This document shows, in pieces, positions 45,951 through 59,579 of a stretch of 64,000 nt of DNA. The notes under the pieces were generated by a model that did no database searches, was not told the origin of the DNA, and saw only the letters and a program-made list of their open reading frames with translations. The translations under genes were made by a program, and so were the position numbers. The stretch's first letter is position 1; every line of letters begins with the position of its first letter. Origin of the DNA: Ancylostoma caninum (lineage: Eukaryota; Nematoda; Chromadorea; Rhabditida; Ancylostomatidae); contig JBAJFG010000034.1 in NCBI GenBank assembly GCA_037903475.1, positions 310,001 through 374,000 of the forward strand. The letters are read 5' to 3'.

Positions 45951-48900
45951 TTACAATTTATTTATTTATTTAATGCACCAAGAGTGCGCTTACAGATAAA
46001 ACGTTCATGGTAAGGCATTAGTTAGTAATAATAGTAACAATGGCAAAGGTTGGTAACTTACTCACTTCAAAATCTCAGAAAACTTTTAAAAAAGTGTGGT
46101 TTACTTCTGAAACAAGTAGGTCTACATATGCAAGCAAATCTAAGAATTCTGAATATACGAAAACACATGCTGGAATATTTATTTATTCATTTGATACACC
46201 AACAACAAGGGTGCGTTTTAGTAAAATAACTAATAACTCCATAAAAGTACGTGTATAGTATAAAAGTAAGTAAGTATAAAAGTACGCGTATGTCCTTGAA
46301 TTTTAGAAGATCGAGGCAGGAATGTGAGCCAGAGGACCGTACGAATATGGTGTTCAAAGGAAGAAAATTAGGTTTCAGAAGTTCAAAGCGCCGAAGCAGC
46401 AAAGATGTCAGAATTCCTGGAGCCACCGCCTGGTTTTCTACTGAAGCCACTAATTTGCTGCTGCAAATTCAAATTACTGGTCTTTATTCCGTTCAAAAGC
46501 GAATTAAATTCCATATTTGACCGAAGAATACTTTAGAAGTAGAGATTTCCTTAAGGCTGCAGGTTCGCACAATTGTATGGAACTGGAAAGTCCAGGAAGG
46601 ATTAGCTAAAAAGAAAAAAACAAAAAAAAATTCGAACTAGAGACACATACACTGTCGATTCCATATTGTTAACTAGTTTTCAGTCTATAAATCTCAGCTT
46701 TTGACCGGTAGGACGTTATTTATGTATGTTTCCTTTGAAATAAAATCCCTTCAAAGAAAATCGCTGCTTGACGTTGAAGCATAAGCCATTCCTCTTTTGT
46801 AGATCTCTTCTCCTTAAAATCCATCACTATCTAGTCGAAAAAAGTAGTGTCCCCAACAGAAGTAGCACTCTGATTTAATTGGAATCGCCAAAGAGGCTTT
46901 TTGTCATCATACTAAAGTAATAAATCTAATGCTGCAGGAAATCATGTATTTGCAGTGATCAAGGGCTGTATTTGTGCTCAAAGAACGATCATCTGCTGAT
47001 CATCTGATTGATGGGCGATCACTCACAGTGGTAGTTCTCGCTAAGATGACTTCTGCGAATGTCATGGATTTGGCGAACAGTTTCTGGAACGGGAAACTTC
47101 ACTATTGATGAACCATCGCATCATCACATAATTAATGAAACTTCTTTGTAGACTGCAACCAAGGTCAATAGTTTTTATACATTTACTGAACTTTCGGCAA
47201 ATTTCTGGATTGCTGTGAATCCAGACAACGTTGAGATAACGCTAGCAAAAACCTTGGCATTTGCTAAAGCAACAATCGTATAAAAAATAAAAAGCCAATG
47301 GAACTTCTGGATGAACAGGTTTAGCAGCCCAGTGTCCGGTTCACACCAGTTGCTCCCACTGGATTCTGGTCTAAACTCCACTATGATCAATATATATTCA
47401 ATGCACAGCGCAAAGCCTCTTTCATATGGCTTCGGTTTTTAAAGACCAGTTTGGTAAAATGGTCGCTTTAATACCTGCTAATGTATTCAGCAACAAATTA
47501 AACATGGCCCAATTAGATAAAACGTTTTGAATCCCGTTTTGTTTTTAAAAAGTCATAAAGTACTAAGATTAGTTGACGCTAATGAAAAAGCTACTAAAAA
47601 GTAGGGCAATAAAGTAATATGATAACAAAAAGCCTCTTTTGTGCAGCTGATGGTACCGATCACTGGCACCTAGTGCCTTCTTATGTTAGATGTCTCATTG
47701 GTCAATATCAGTTCTCCACAAAGCAAAGAGGTCAAAAATGAGATTTTCTGTATTTTTGTAAGCAATCATGTATATTATTGTGATTTGACATTCACGCAGG
47801 TTGCTTTTATGTAAATATTTCTACTATGATTCTGAAGGAGATCATTCCTTCAAGCAGTTGCTACAACGAAGATGCATTTATGGCTGAGAACGGCGAATCC
47901 AGTGGATCCAAGCGATTCTCCTGAATAACGCAACCGCCGTGACATACCGGAGCTTGGCATTGTTCCTAGCCAAGATGAAGGCATCACAAAAAAAAAACTA
48001 ACGGACTTAGGTCCAAGATCAGCTTTAAATTCGAAGAAAAAGGTAGCCATAACGCGGACAAGGCAGTCCTCTCATCTTATCAATGAATTATGTCAAAAAT
48101 ACCGTATAAATATAGTAATCCAGTATTTGAAAGTTTTTCTAGATCTCTGAGGAACTATTCTCGCTCCCATTATCGAAAAAGAAGTGTATTCACCCTCTCA
48201 CGTATAATGATGAACTGAGTGGAAAGGATACAGAGACAACAAGCAAGCAATGCTTTTCCAGGATTTAGAAGGCAGTCACGAACTGAGAAGTTCTTCAAAT
48301 GTAGCGGATAAATGATGGTGAAAGATGTTCAGAGATGAATTCCTGACAACTTTCTGTATATGAAGAATTTTCCTCTGCAAATTCTGTCGACACTACACGT
48401 ATGGAAGTCTGACAAAAATTTTGGGGCGCCTATGATTTTCGAGACATTTCGATTGCGAATTAAGATGTCAATCAGCCTTCGATTATTAACTTTGAATCAG
48501 ATAATTTTATATTTCCATTTTTATAACAACTAAAAGTCCAGGAGAGGTGGATTTTCACAATTAATCAAACAACCAATTAGTCAAATTATTAATTTGATAA
48601 AGAACCAATGAAGAAAGGGGCAATCGTCGGTAATGGTTCAAAGAGCTGATTATTTTTAGCTGAAACAAGTTCCTACTCTTTAATTGTACTTATTGGGATT
48701 TCAAAAGTGCTCGTCTGGCTTCCGCATCAGCAAGGGAGATGACCTCATCCACTCAATTACGAAGGACTTTAGAACTTGGAAACTGGGGGAAGTATACATT
48801 GTCATTGCTATTGCAGAGAATAATTATGAATAATTCTTGAAAAACACCAAAAATTTTCCATTCATGCACTCGAATAGTGAGAAAGCTCAAAGTGTCCCAA

Positions 48901-51900
48901 AATTTGAATACTCGAATGATTCGAAAATATACGAATATTCGACTTCAATATCTGCAACAGTGAAAATGTGACTAGAAAGGGTTCCAACCCCAAAAAAATG
49001 TGAGTAGATCTTATTCATACAATTACTAAGACGACTCGAAAAGCCTCAGTGGAACAGATCCAAAAGTGATTCTTCTGATATGAGGCGAAACGAACCAGCT
49101 CATCAATTCGTTTCACAATCGCACCTCTTTTCCTTTTTTGTGATTCAAATTTCCGAACATTCAATCATTCGATGCACTACTCCATATAGTAGTTTTGAAT
49201 AGCAAAGTAATCTCAAAGTTCAAAGAATTACTAGTGATAGGAAGAGTCTGACTTTTCACCCATAATCGTAACGGAATGCTAAGACGAATTTGTTGTTGGT
49301 AGGTTATTGACCAATCTCAATGTAAACGTACGCTTCCAGAACGAAATATTCCAGAAAAAGTGCCAAAAAGACATTCCGGTAACTTAAAATTACATGAAAT
49401 CCAGCTGCTTGCCGACAATTTTCCTTCTAAAGCCTCTATTGAACATTGCCCAATTATTTTCTGTGTTTTACTCCTTCATAATATCGTAACCATGTATCAG
49501 CTGACATTCAGGAATTCTCAATCAATGAAACCTTTTAAGACAAAGTGGCACTCTGTCGGTCAGTTCAAACCACGAAACCAGATTGGTGTGAATCCTGGTG
49601 CTCGTTAGTTCCAGACATTAATCTCTATTCTTTTCTTTCCCAATGTTCTCAGACGCGATCACAAGACTGAGCAATAAGGCGAAGAATATAGGCTGTCTAA
49701 TGAATAAAAACTTGTTTAGTTTGACGAATAGATGTGTGATCATAACCATTGTGATAGTTGTCCTGATGACATAACTTATGCAACATGTACCATTGTCCGT
49801 GCTTGCTGACTTTTAGAGGAATCATCGCAAGTGTGGCTAGGTCTAATTTTCGGAGACCAATGAACAACTGTCACGTGATCAGTTGTTTTCTCCTGGAAGA
49901 CATATGCCAGACCAAGGATTTCATGCCTGTCAACCCGAAAACACTCGGAGAATCCCATGAACTAATGACTTTCTCAAGCTGACACTTGATATGTTGTTTT
50001 GGCCCTTAAAAGGCAGCAGCACAACAAGCTCATTAGCGTACATTACTTTATAAATAAGCAGTAACCATGACATCCCAGGATTTTCAGTTACTCACGTTCC
50101 CACCTCCGACAATTCAGAATGATAGGAAAGGGTGTAGTTCAGAAAAAGTATTTGAAAATTTATGGATTCGCTGAACTGTGAATGTAGGCGCACCAACAGT
50201 TTGAAAAAACACATCATTATACAGCACTCTGTACCTACACAGAAACTACTAGTAATCCTCTAAAAGTTGCAGGAGTTGTGGGGTTTTGACGAAAAGAATG
50301 AAAAAAATGTGCTTGTGTTATGTATATCGCCAGGATTTGGAACAAAACACCAAAGACCAGCGCCAAAAAAAAATTGTGATCAGCGGAAACGCAGACAAAC
50401 AGAGAAAAACTCACTCTATATCAAAGAATCTATAGCAGTAATAGTGGAAAATACTATCCACACTGCGCCAAAATTCTTGTATTCAGTGATTTGAGATTTT
50501 TCAGGTTGTATTGACAAAAACCTACAACTTGTTCTGAATTGAGAATAATAGAGAAGATTATGAAGGACTTAGAGCACCTATCATACTCTACCGCACCTCT
50601 GATTGGTCAAGCCGCAGTGGGCGGAGCATGTCACAGATTTACACGCGGACTTCGCTGATATCGCTCCATATCCGTCTACAAGATGCCGTTTTTCAGCCTT
50701 TATGAGTTGCAAAATTTCCATACATCATTATTACGTACCCGCCTGCGCTCCTCAAGATCCAGCAAACAAGACTCGCGAGCCGCCAAAGTGCTTCGTTTAA
50801 AAAAGTGCAACCAGTACTCTCTCAAGATTGTCATTTTATTTCACGCACGTGCGTTCTTCGGAACGCTTAATTTAAGTCTGTTCCCAGAATGCCCGTAACG
50901 GTTCGATCCTCTTATGTCGTACGCACGTACAAACATGGAACTCGACAACTACCACAAGTGGGTGTGGCTAGTTGCCGCGGTGCTGGTCACGACTGCGTCA
51001 CTGGCACGACTTTTGAAGAACGACCGGTGTATCGTTTCTGAGATGTCGTCGCTGCGATGATGTATGACGCGATAAAAGGAATAAAAACAAATCGGATTCT
51101 CCATCACGTGACAATGTCATGGATAATTTTTGCAAAGTCCATTGTTCCAGAACATTGAGCAATAGAAAATTATGCGCCATGCTGCTACAAGTCCAACAAA
51201 TGTTTTTACGTGAACTTTTATTCGATCGACGGATTCTGGATGTTGACATTCTAACGACGATCTAACCGATGAAAATAATACGCATCAAAGAGGCATATAC
51301 ACCCGTTGGGAGAAGAAAATACGATTGTCGTCGGATGGATGGATAATTTTGTTTACACAAAGAAAATTTCCTAGGGGCGAAAAATAAATGTATATAACGC
51401 AGGCAAAATCTCTCGACAACGTTTTTCTTTACACGAACATCAGAGTACGGCAAGTGGAGCGATTGGTGATGAAACCAAACCAATAAACTATGAATGTAAA
51501 TAATAAATGAGAACTATGATATGCTGCATGCAGTCTGGAACGTTTTGTGCTTGTATGTATGTGTTTTTCTCGTAAATTTCCGTGAATACATCAGCAGGCT
51601 GGGCGCTATGCTTCGTTTTCCGAGTCAAGATCGGCACCCTAGAACAACAGCTGATAACGACTCATAGCGTGCATGGTGTGGGAGATATCTGAGCATGATG
51701 TTTGCGTTTTTTCGCCTCGTTGCACGCACGATGTGAGGTGAGCGCGGGCGTCGAACTGCGCTCCCACCTCGCCCCGTGAATCCAGCTCTGCACCGCTCGG
51801 AACGACCAGCTACGGCTGCAAAAAGCAGCGACTGCAGCGATTGCAGATTGCAGTGGAATGGATCGCGGCTAACTTTAGCTGCTGCGCTCTTTTACTGCAG

Positions 51901-51935
51901 TAATTCGCTTCAGACCAACTGGCGTTCACCGTCTG
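45951..51935. other. Intergenic, no gene recognised
   Basis: ATTTATTTATT with a GCACCAAGAGTGCG or ACCAACAAGGGTGCG motif occurs at 45956-45990 and 46180-46215, perhaps tails of retroposons. TTCGAA-rich DNA lies at 48865-48960. Scattered short frames show no domain. Confidence 0.4.
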
Positions 51936-52000
51936 TGACGTCATACACGCGACAGAGGGCAGCACTACGGCAGGGCGAGGGAGTGGCCGGCGCTTATAAG
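51936..52000 (+). promoter_or_regulatory. CRE plus TATA-like promoter candidate
   Basis: A perfect cAMP response element, TGACGTCA (51936-51943), lies about 50 bases upstream of TTATAAG (51994-52000) in a GC-rich, CpG-rich stretch. An ATG follows at 52050, but the frame after it is short and not recognisable. Spacing resembles a core promoter; there is no proof of transcription. Confidence 0.3.
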
Positions 52001-55000
52001 TACATCCAGAAAGCTTTGAAAGAAACTCTGGCACATATTTGACGAGCAGAATGCGCGCATCGAGGCGAACACACGCGTACACCGCGCTGCTGGTGGTAGG
52101 TGGCAAAAATTCGCCCTACAATAAACTATTACATGTAACACCTACATGCGCTATCTTAGCGTCCAACATTCGGAAGAAATCCGCTTGACTCGCGCTTTCG
52201 ACCTCCCTGAAACACACGTCTGAAATCGATATCAATGTGTAGAGGGTCGTCTTATGTCGAAGACGTTCCCATCACATGCAAATGAGCCACACGAGAATCA
52301 GAACTGGTCAGATGCATGGTCCGAACGAACGCCGGCGCTTCGAGAAATGCCAACAGCTAAATCACTCACCCAATCGGCTTCGACGCTGTCAAGCTGCTGT
52401 TCGCCGAGTAGCCGTTCCTGGAACTCGAAGAATTTCAGAAGTACAATGGAGTCACATGCGCAGTGTGGGGGTTCAGGTGCTTCGTGTTGTTGACTACGCT
52501 TATACTCGCACGAGATCCGCCTGGTATACATACATCTACCGTGCTGATGTCACTTACAATTAATCTTTACTAGTTGGTGGACAGTTATGAAATCCAGATG
52601 AATGATGGATCCAGGATTTAGTAAGGATCCTAGACGTCCAGTGTTTCTAAGGGGTTAAAGCAGGAGACACTGCAGACATTGAAGTCTAGCCCTGTCCAAA
52701 AGGTTGCGTATCAATGATAGATTCCTTATTAGGACAAAAGTTACAGAAAACAAAGTTCAAAAAACAATTCTTCACCCCTCCACCCACATAGGAACAAATT
52801 CATAATATCAGGTATACAATTTGAAGGTGATTTTTGATGGATACTCTACACGAATTACTTATGAGAACTAGTACACTCCAAGTCAAAGTGTACCAGGACG
52901 CAGAGAACTACTACTAGTAGCTGCGTCCGCCTCGCCTGCGACAGGCTCCAAACGATTTTATTCAAAGAAATGCTCGTGAGGCGATGCGGCAACGTAAAAA
53001 TGCGTACGACCATTAATCACATCGGCTTTTCGATCGATAATGAAGTTGGGGTGCTCGACTACAAAAGTTCAAAAGTACAAAAGTATTCAGTATTGACAGC
53101 AAAGAAGTGTAATTCTACTAACATGACAGCGCTTTTCTAGTAGTCAACAAGTTGGAAATGTGAAGCACACACGAATGGAATGGAATATTCAACGAATATC
53201 CAGAAAACCGAGCTCGACGGTGTTACCTGAGATGTTCGTGTCCATGCGCTGGCGTGTCCTTTCGCATTACTTTCGGTTGTCCGTTCGAAACATTTCCTTG
53301 TTTCTCGTCTTCCTTTGCCGTTTGCTCGCATAATTCGGTTGATTCGGTTCTCGTCAAGCGGCATCCCATATCATAATACGTTGAGGCACTACAACTTATC
53401 GATGCAATTACTAGTATTTTGCGCGTTTTTTTTAGCGATGTGCACGAAATGCGTGAAGACGTGTCGATACATGGAATAGTATGAGACGGGGGAAGTTGTG
53501 AACTTTGCAGACGACACTACGACCTCGGACGAATCAAACGCAAACGCTCTTGCAGATTCGGCTGCAAAAAAAGCTACGCATCGATCAGCCACGTTCTGAA
53601 GTGGATGCAGGTGAGAAAGAACGGCGAGACGGTAGGAGGAGTTGCTGGAAGACAGTGCAGGAGAAGAATGTGAGGAGTATGGCGGAAAATTTCTGGATTT
53701 CATCCGAGAAAAACGGGCAAACGCCACCAGGTGCAGCACGGTCGCGGTGAGGCATCTTACCAATGTACTTAAGTTTAAGTGTACGAGTTTACGAACACTA
53801 AAAGCCCGCGGTGATCGCACGGGCTAAGGGCGGCCGCACTAATCGCGCACGGCGGCGTAATGGCCGGCTGGGGGTGGGAGCAACGGACGTCGGCTGCGGC
53901 GGCAGCGGCGGCTGCGGAGGGAAGGAGCGAGGCGAGAGAGCAGCAGCCAGCTATCCTTCCCCCTCTTCCCCGCTCTCCATCGCTATCCGGAAAATCCAGA
54001 CAGACAAAGATAAAGAGCAAAAGAACAGCACTAATACACACAAGCACCACCCATTACATAGTAATGATCGGTGCGGAAAAAAGTGGACGAGAACAGAATG
54101 AATGGCAGCAGCTGATGAAGAAGTGCAAATAATGTGCGCGTTAATTAGAAGATTCGAGGATAAATGGACGACGGCGTTGAAGCTTTGAGAATTCGAACAG
54201 GCCAGCCGCTGGCAAATGGCGTCGTTGTTCTTCCAGCACTGCCTGTGGATTCCTAGACAAACCACAACGAAAACCTGTTCGAACGAGATTGCATACGAAA
54301 TTCGGAGGACGTACTCCGTAATGGCTACCATAGTCACGTACTGTGAAGATAGTTAGGTAGCAATTTCTAGAACCTGTCTGAACAGTGGGAGGGTCATTAG
54401 AATAAGAAGGATATGAGGAATGAGGTGCCTAATGAGGTGCCTATGCCCAATGGACTACGTTCAGCGGCCGATGTTGAAAAGAAGCCAATGTTGCAAGAAT
54501 CAGCGGAAATTACACCGGTGAAAAAACCACGCAACAGCTGCTTACATATACCATGCAGGTGGAATCGCTGAGGAATAATGGAGGATCGAAAGAAAATTGA
54601 ATTTTAACCTCGTGGGAAGCTGTCACATGCTCTCTATCCCGTAGGTTCCATAATTGGAGCGAAGCCAAACATGAATTAGAATGGAATTTCCAACCATGGC
54701 TGTCAATTTTTGCTAATTTCAGTGCGAACACACGAATCCTGAACCTATTTCCCCCATCTGCTCATGTGAATGCTCCCAAAGGCACCATATGAAGAAGAAG
54801 TACTAATTTAAGCGAGAATATTGCCGTTTGCACTTTCAAACTGGCAAAAAATGCTAATACAAAGTGCTCTCAACCCATGGCAACTTTCAGGTTCCGGCTG
54901 AAATCCAGGCTAATCCAATAACATAAAATCCGAAATGCCATCCATACAGTTTTTCTCAACGCCTATGTACCTAAAAGAGCCAGTTAATCTTCCAACAGCG

Positions 55001-56238
55001 ACATGCAAAAGACGATTGGATCCAACTGAGATCCTCGCATCAAACCTCAAAAACGTCTCACATGATAACAAAATGACGTCACATCACATAAATATCCACG
55101 AAACAATGCGCTCTGGAGAATTCCTGCAGCAGATTAACGCTGCAAAACAAGAAGTTGATTGGATTGAGGGTGGAACGATCGCCGGGAGCAAACTCGTAAA
55201 AGCATTTACGCGTCCAGAAAACTTTCGCTGCTCATAGCATTCTCGTTCTGGATCCGTGTGGATCCAAAAACGACTACGCAGACGCTTCGTCACACTCAAC
55301 TGTCCTTCAGTAATGAAATCGACGACGGTCCGGTAGAGATGAGAGAGTAGAGCTGGCTGAGTATGTACTTCTTATAATTGTTTATGTTAGTGGAAGAAAG
55401 TCCGTCGCAGCTGTGGCCGGCTAAACGACGGATGGACTTGAAATCCAGGAAAAAAACGAGGAAACGGAGAGCGCAATGAAATCAACTGTTGCAGCTGTTG
55501 CTTCAACGCCGATGGAATGGTGAATTATCAGGTGCGCGTCGTCATCCTCGAACCACACGACATCACGTGCTCATTGTGGATGTGCACTTTCGAGAAACGA
55601 CAACGTCAAATAGTCTAATTGCTCTATTCGAGGATGATTGAATAGAAAAACCGATAGAAAACGCTGAGAAGCGCTTTGGCACGGAATTGTGAACGTGCTG
55701 ATTCACGTCCCTCAAGCGGATAAGCACGGGAACGCCGTTCGTCGCCAACGTCTGCAGCAGCACGAAAAGCGGCTGGTGCCGCGCGTGATGGCGCAATCGA
55801 ATTAGGAAGTGCTGCGAGTAACACGCAGATTCGTATTCCTAAATAGCCTCGTTAGAGAATCGACGGCACAAGTTGAAGTCTACTGGTAGTTTCGGCTCGG
55901 CCCGGCTCGGCTCGGCTCGGCTCGACTGCTGCTCTCACCACGAAAAAACCTCCTCCTCGTTTCACTTCAAAACACAAGTGTTGTCGCCGACGGAAATTGT
56001 GTCAAACCGCATAATTTCCGCGAAAATTCGTTATGTGTAGCGCCTCGTTACACATGCCAAGCAGAACGAACAACGCTGCGGGCCGGACGAACGCGATTTT
56101 CCGGAAAAATGGCGCGGCCTCCACCGGCCTTGGCCACAGGTCCGCGCTGAAGTGAGTAACTGGGCCCGTATGCATCATTTAGATAACCTGGTGTAAAGAT
56201 GTTGACGGTTTTGTTAACGATGTGTATGTTTATGTAGC
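52001..56238. other. GC-rich gene-poor stretch
   Basis: Higher GC and CpG than most of the window, with exon-like pieces (for example donor CAG|GTGAGA at 53610 and GATTGG|GTGAGT on the minus strand near 52370) that do not chain into a gene I can support. A GGCTC short tandem repeat lies at 55893-55925. Confidence 0.4.
55893..55925. repeat. GGCTC short tandem repeat
   Basis: About six units of CGGCT/GGCTC with one variant (CCCGG). Confidence 0.85.
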
Positions 56239-56711
56239 GTTAAAGGCAGCAGGAGCTGAAATTCTCGACTCTGAGCTGAGCTGCCGGTAGTGAATTACAG
56301 ACTCAGCACATCATAAATGTGAAACGAACACAGACAATGGTGGCCCACCGGCAGAGAAAATGGAACATTCGTCGCGAACACGCCTGGCCGTGTTCGTGCG
56401 CGGACGAGTTTTCCCCGGCGCGAAAGCTATTGCGGCGCGTGGTTTTGGCCGAGTCCCGCCATGAAACCCTGTGAATTGAATGCATTTCGTTTTCCCTTTG
56501 CGCCAAACCAAGCACCGCAATGGCTTTTGCGGCGTGGAAAGCTCGTCCGCGCGCGAACACGGCCAGGAGTGTTCACGACGAATGTTTCATTTTCTCTGCA
56601 GGTAAGCCATGATTGTCTGTGTTCGTTTCACATTTATGGTGTGCTGAATCTGTACTTCATCACCCACAGCTCAGCTCGGAGTCGAGGATTTCAGCTCCTG
56701 CTGCCTTTAAC
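56239..56711. mobile_element. 473-bp fold-back element flanked by TTAA
   Basis: GTTAAAGGCAGCAGGAGCTG at the left is mirrored at the right (CAGCTCCTGCTGCCTTTAAC). Further mirrored landmarks are CTCGACTC.GAGCTGAGCTG, AATGTGAAACGAACACAGACA, CATTCGTCG.GAACAC and GTTTTGG.C around the centre. TTAA at both edges could be a piggyBac-type target duplication. The arms are GC-rich. It is non-coding. Confidence 0.85.
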
Positions 56712-59315
56712 AAGTTTACCCCGGGTAATCTCAATCATGCATGCGGCCCCTGGTTTGCTTGCAAGGCTGCAAGTGGTAAATATTCAATTAACAAATTCAG
56801 ATTTTTCATGCTGGTTATAAATTTATACACGCAAAGATCGCAGAGTGAAGAAATCCATGTTATTCATGAACTAACGAGAAATGCAAACAAGCTACTCATC
56901 TGCCAATTCGATCGCCGTTAATTTTAATAGCTGCTTGCACACAATTCCTGGCAAATCTCATGGATAATGAGGGATTTGTCAATATTTACAACAATTCAGA
57001 TAAAGACATTTCGTTCCCATCCTAGAAATACCCACTAACTGACTTGACCGCTCCAAGGAAATAATGAAAGGTATTCACATTTTCACCGTGGGTGGTCCTC
57101 ATGCCCTATTCGCTCGTATGTTTTTAAGATGAAGGTGTTTTATACAAAAACGCAGCAGTAAAGTAAAGCGACGAACGAAAACGTTATATACACAATCACG
57201 ATAATACAGGAGGAGAAGATTCGTAACTACAACAAGTAAATTACTAGTTGAATGCGTCCGCAATGACGGCTGTGAGGCAGGGACGGGAAAGAAAGTAGGC
57301 GGGGCTGTTCATTTGCTCATTTACCTGCCTATTCATAAAATCCCCTCACCGCCTGACAAACATTACGCTGCAAAAGCGGATGAGGAGTTCCAGGGAGGAG
57401 AAGGACGAAGTGGTTTAGCCCAGCACTCTTACCTTAACGCTGGAATGGTAATGTAGTCGATGTTACTCTCACTGGTCGCAGTAAAAGTTGGCGGAGTTCA
57501 CCTCATAGACCTTATAGACTCACACATTATTTTTTTGCTTATGCATTATGCTCGACACATTAATTCTTCTCTTTCTCTCCCTCCCTCTTTCTCTACCAAT
57601 CTTACGTCATCTATTCCTAAGGATTTTGTCACCATTTCCTGGAAGTGAAATCAGTATGCTCTAATGTGTTTCTGAAAAAACAACTGTGCTAGTGCATTTG
57701 CACGGCTTAGCTTACACATGATATGCTAGATTTTTTCAAATGTTATATTACTTTTCAGTGGTATTCTGTTACATGATTAGGATTTAGCAAAGCACATTTT
57801 CCAGCGCTTCCTAGTCGTTACTTGCGACATGTGACAGGTCGGATTCCCTTCCCAGACAACGAAAAATATCCAGCATCCCAGAGCAAGCAGCGAAAACTCG
57901 CCTCTACTCAGGGATTACGGAATTTCTGGAAAACATCGGCGCCACTTCTTTGTCACTTGCTTCACTGTCTGCGGCCTCTAGTCACCACACACTATTTCGA
58001 CGTGTTCTAGACTCTGAAAAGAAATTAGTGGAACTATCGCAGGTTAAGTGCTATTCTGACTAATGGTTGCACTGTTTTCATAACAATAAAAACTCTGCGC
58101 TTAAGCACCTCGGGATCTACATGATTTCTCGTGGGGGATTTCAGGATATTCAGGATATTGGCAGACAAAGAGTTATTTTGATGCAGAAGACAAAGGCATT
58201 TTCTCCAGCAAATGAGCGGCGATTTTCTTTTCGAAGTGAACTTTCATCTATGAGATTATCCCCTTACACTGTAAAGTCACTGCTTATCACAGAATAGAAT
58301 CTGAAACAGTGTACAGTGATATTAAAGAAACATCATACTTCGGTGACTGTTGACATATTCGTTGTATAAACTCTCTACCGGTCATACACTGTCTCATTGC
58401 GCACTGGTATGCAGCGATTCGTGCGAAAAACCGTTCGCGACAGTCATGAGTCAATGACAAAAACGTGCACATCGTCGACGAATTCAGGATGTATGATACT
58501 ACGAAGTAGTCGGCGTTTGGGGATCAGTATTGTAAATTTTAAAGGACTTGGTGGGGTGGACTGTAGAGAAATTAGAAGAAAAATCGCATGAAATAATGTG
58601 ATACTTGATGTGGGCGTAGAACGTGGAGAGAAAATGCAAATATGTAGTACACAAGCCTTCAGCAGAGTGAAAATCCAGTAGATTCCAGAAAAAAAAACTC
58701 GCCGTCCAAGCACGAAACCGGAACCAAATGTCTGTGACTGAGTGAAAATGAGGTAAACGCGCTGAAATGATGTGAGGAACATCCGAAAACATGCTCAGAC
58801 TGAATAAAACTCAAAAGACATTCCATGCTGCATAAACTACGCAGAAAATGCGCTCTACAAGGATGTTTTTGCCGATTCGTACGAAATTTTGCAGCGACAC
58901 ATGCAGGGTTAGTGGTGATTTCAGTTGTAAAGTCATTTATTATCACCCAATAAAGTGTACACAATTCTTGCAAATCTTTTTGTGGTCACTAAGCCTCATC
59001 TTAAACATCGCAAATGACGAATGTCATAACTTAAGCTCGAAGAGAATCACGCGGCCTTTGCTAGATTAACTGCTCCTTTCGCATGACTCGACTGTCTTGG
59101 GGTTTTCAGCCCACACTTGGGGGTGTTCTATGTCCATTTTATGCATTTTGGCATTTAATCACAGCAGCATACTATTATAGTACCCATCTCGGTTCAGAAG
59201 AAAACAAAACAGAAAGAAAAGAAATCCAGGCGTCAAAATAGGATCTATGAATAGTAGCTATGATTGTTCCACCGTCAAATGATGACCAAATTTGATACAA
59301 CACTGATCAGTCACC
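56712..59315. other. Intergenic, no gene recognised
   Basis: No exon chain or clear repeat found. Confidence 0.4.
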
Positions 59316-59579
59316 CTTGCACCTCGGGACACCGCCCCTCTGGTCTGCCGCGCCACACCATCTGTGCGATGCGGCAGATCAAAATGGTGCTGAGGTCACC
59401 GGGCTTTGCCGATATTGATGTTCTATTTATGTTCCTGCCCGAGCAGCTCGTAATGAAGACAAAGACGCAGATAAAACGGTGGAAAATACCGCCCGACAAC
59501 GACAGCGTCCAGCTGGTCAGCCGCGCCGCATGCGTGGTGCAACACGGCAAACCAGACGAGCGGTATTTTGTGATGCAAG
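59316..59579. mobile_element. 264-bp MITE-like inverted-repeat element
   Basis: CTTGCACCTCGGGACACCG and CTCTGGTCTGCCGCGCC at the left are mirrored, imperfectly, at the right (GGCAAACCAGACGAGCGG, ending TGCAAG). Arms are about 70 bp. A diverged relative is at 11128-11330. An open frame crosses it but looks incidental. Confidence 0.65.

Noticed and set aside
53389..53820. 143-codon minus-strand frame and competing plus-strand exon-like pieces
   Set aside because: High GC favours long frames on both strands; no domain or consistent exon chain.
54935..55237. 100-codon plus-strand frame with balanced composition
   Set aside because: Plausible composition but nothing to support it: no splice sites, domain or poly(A) signal that I can tie to it.
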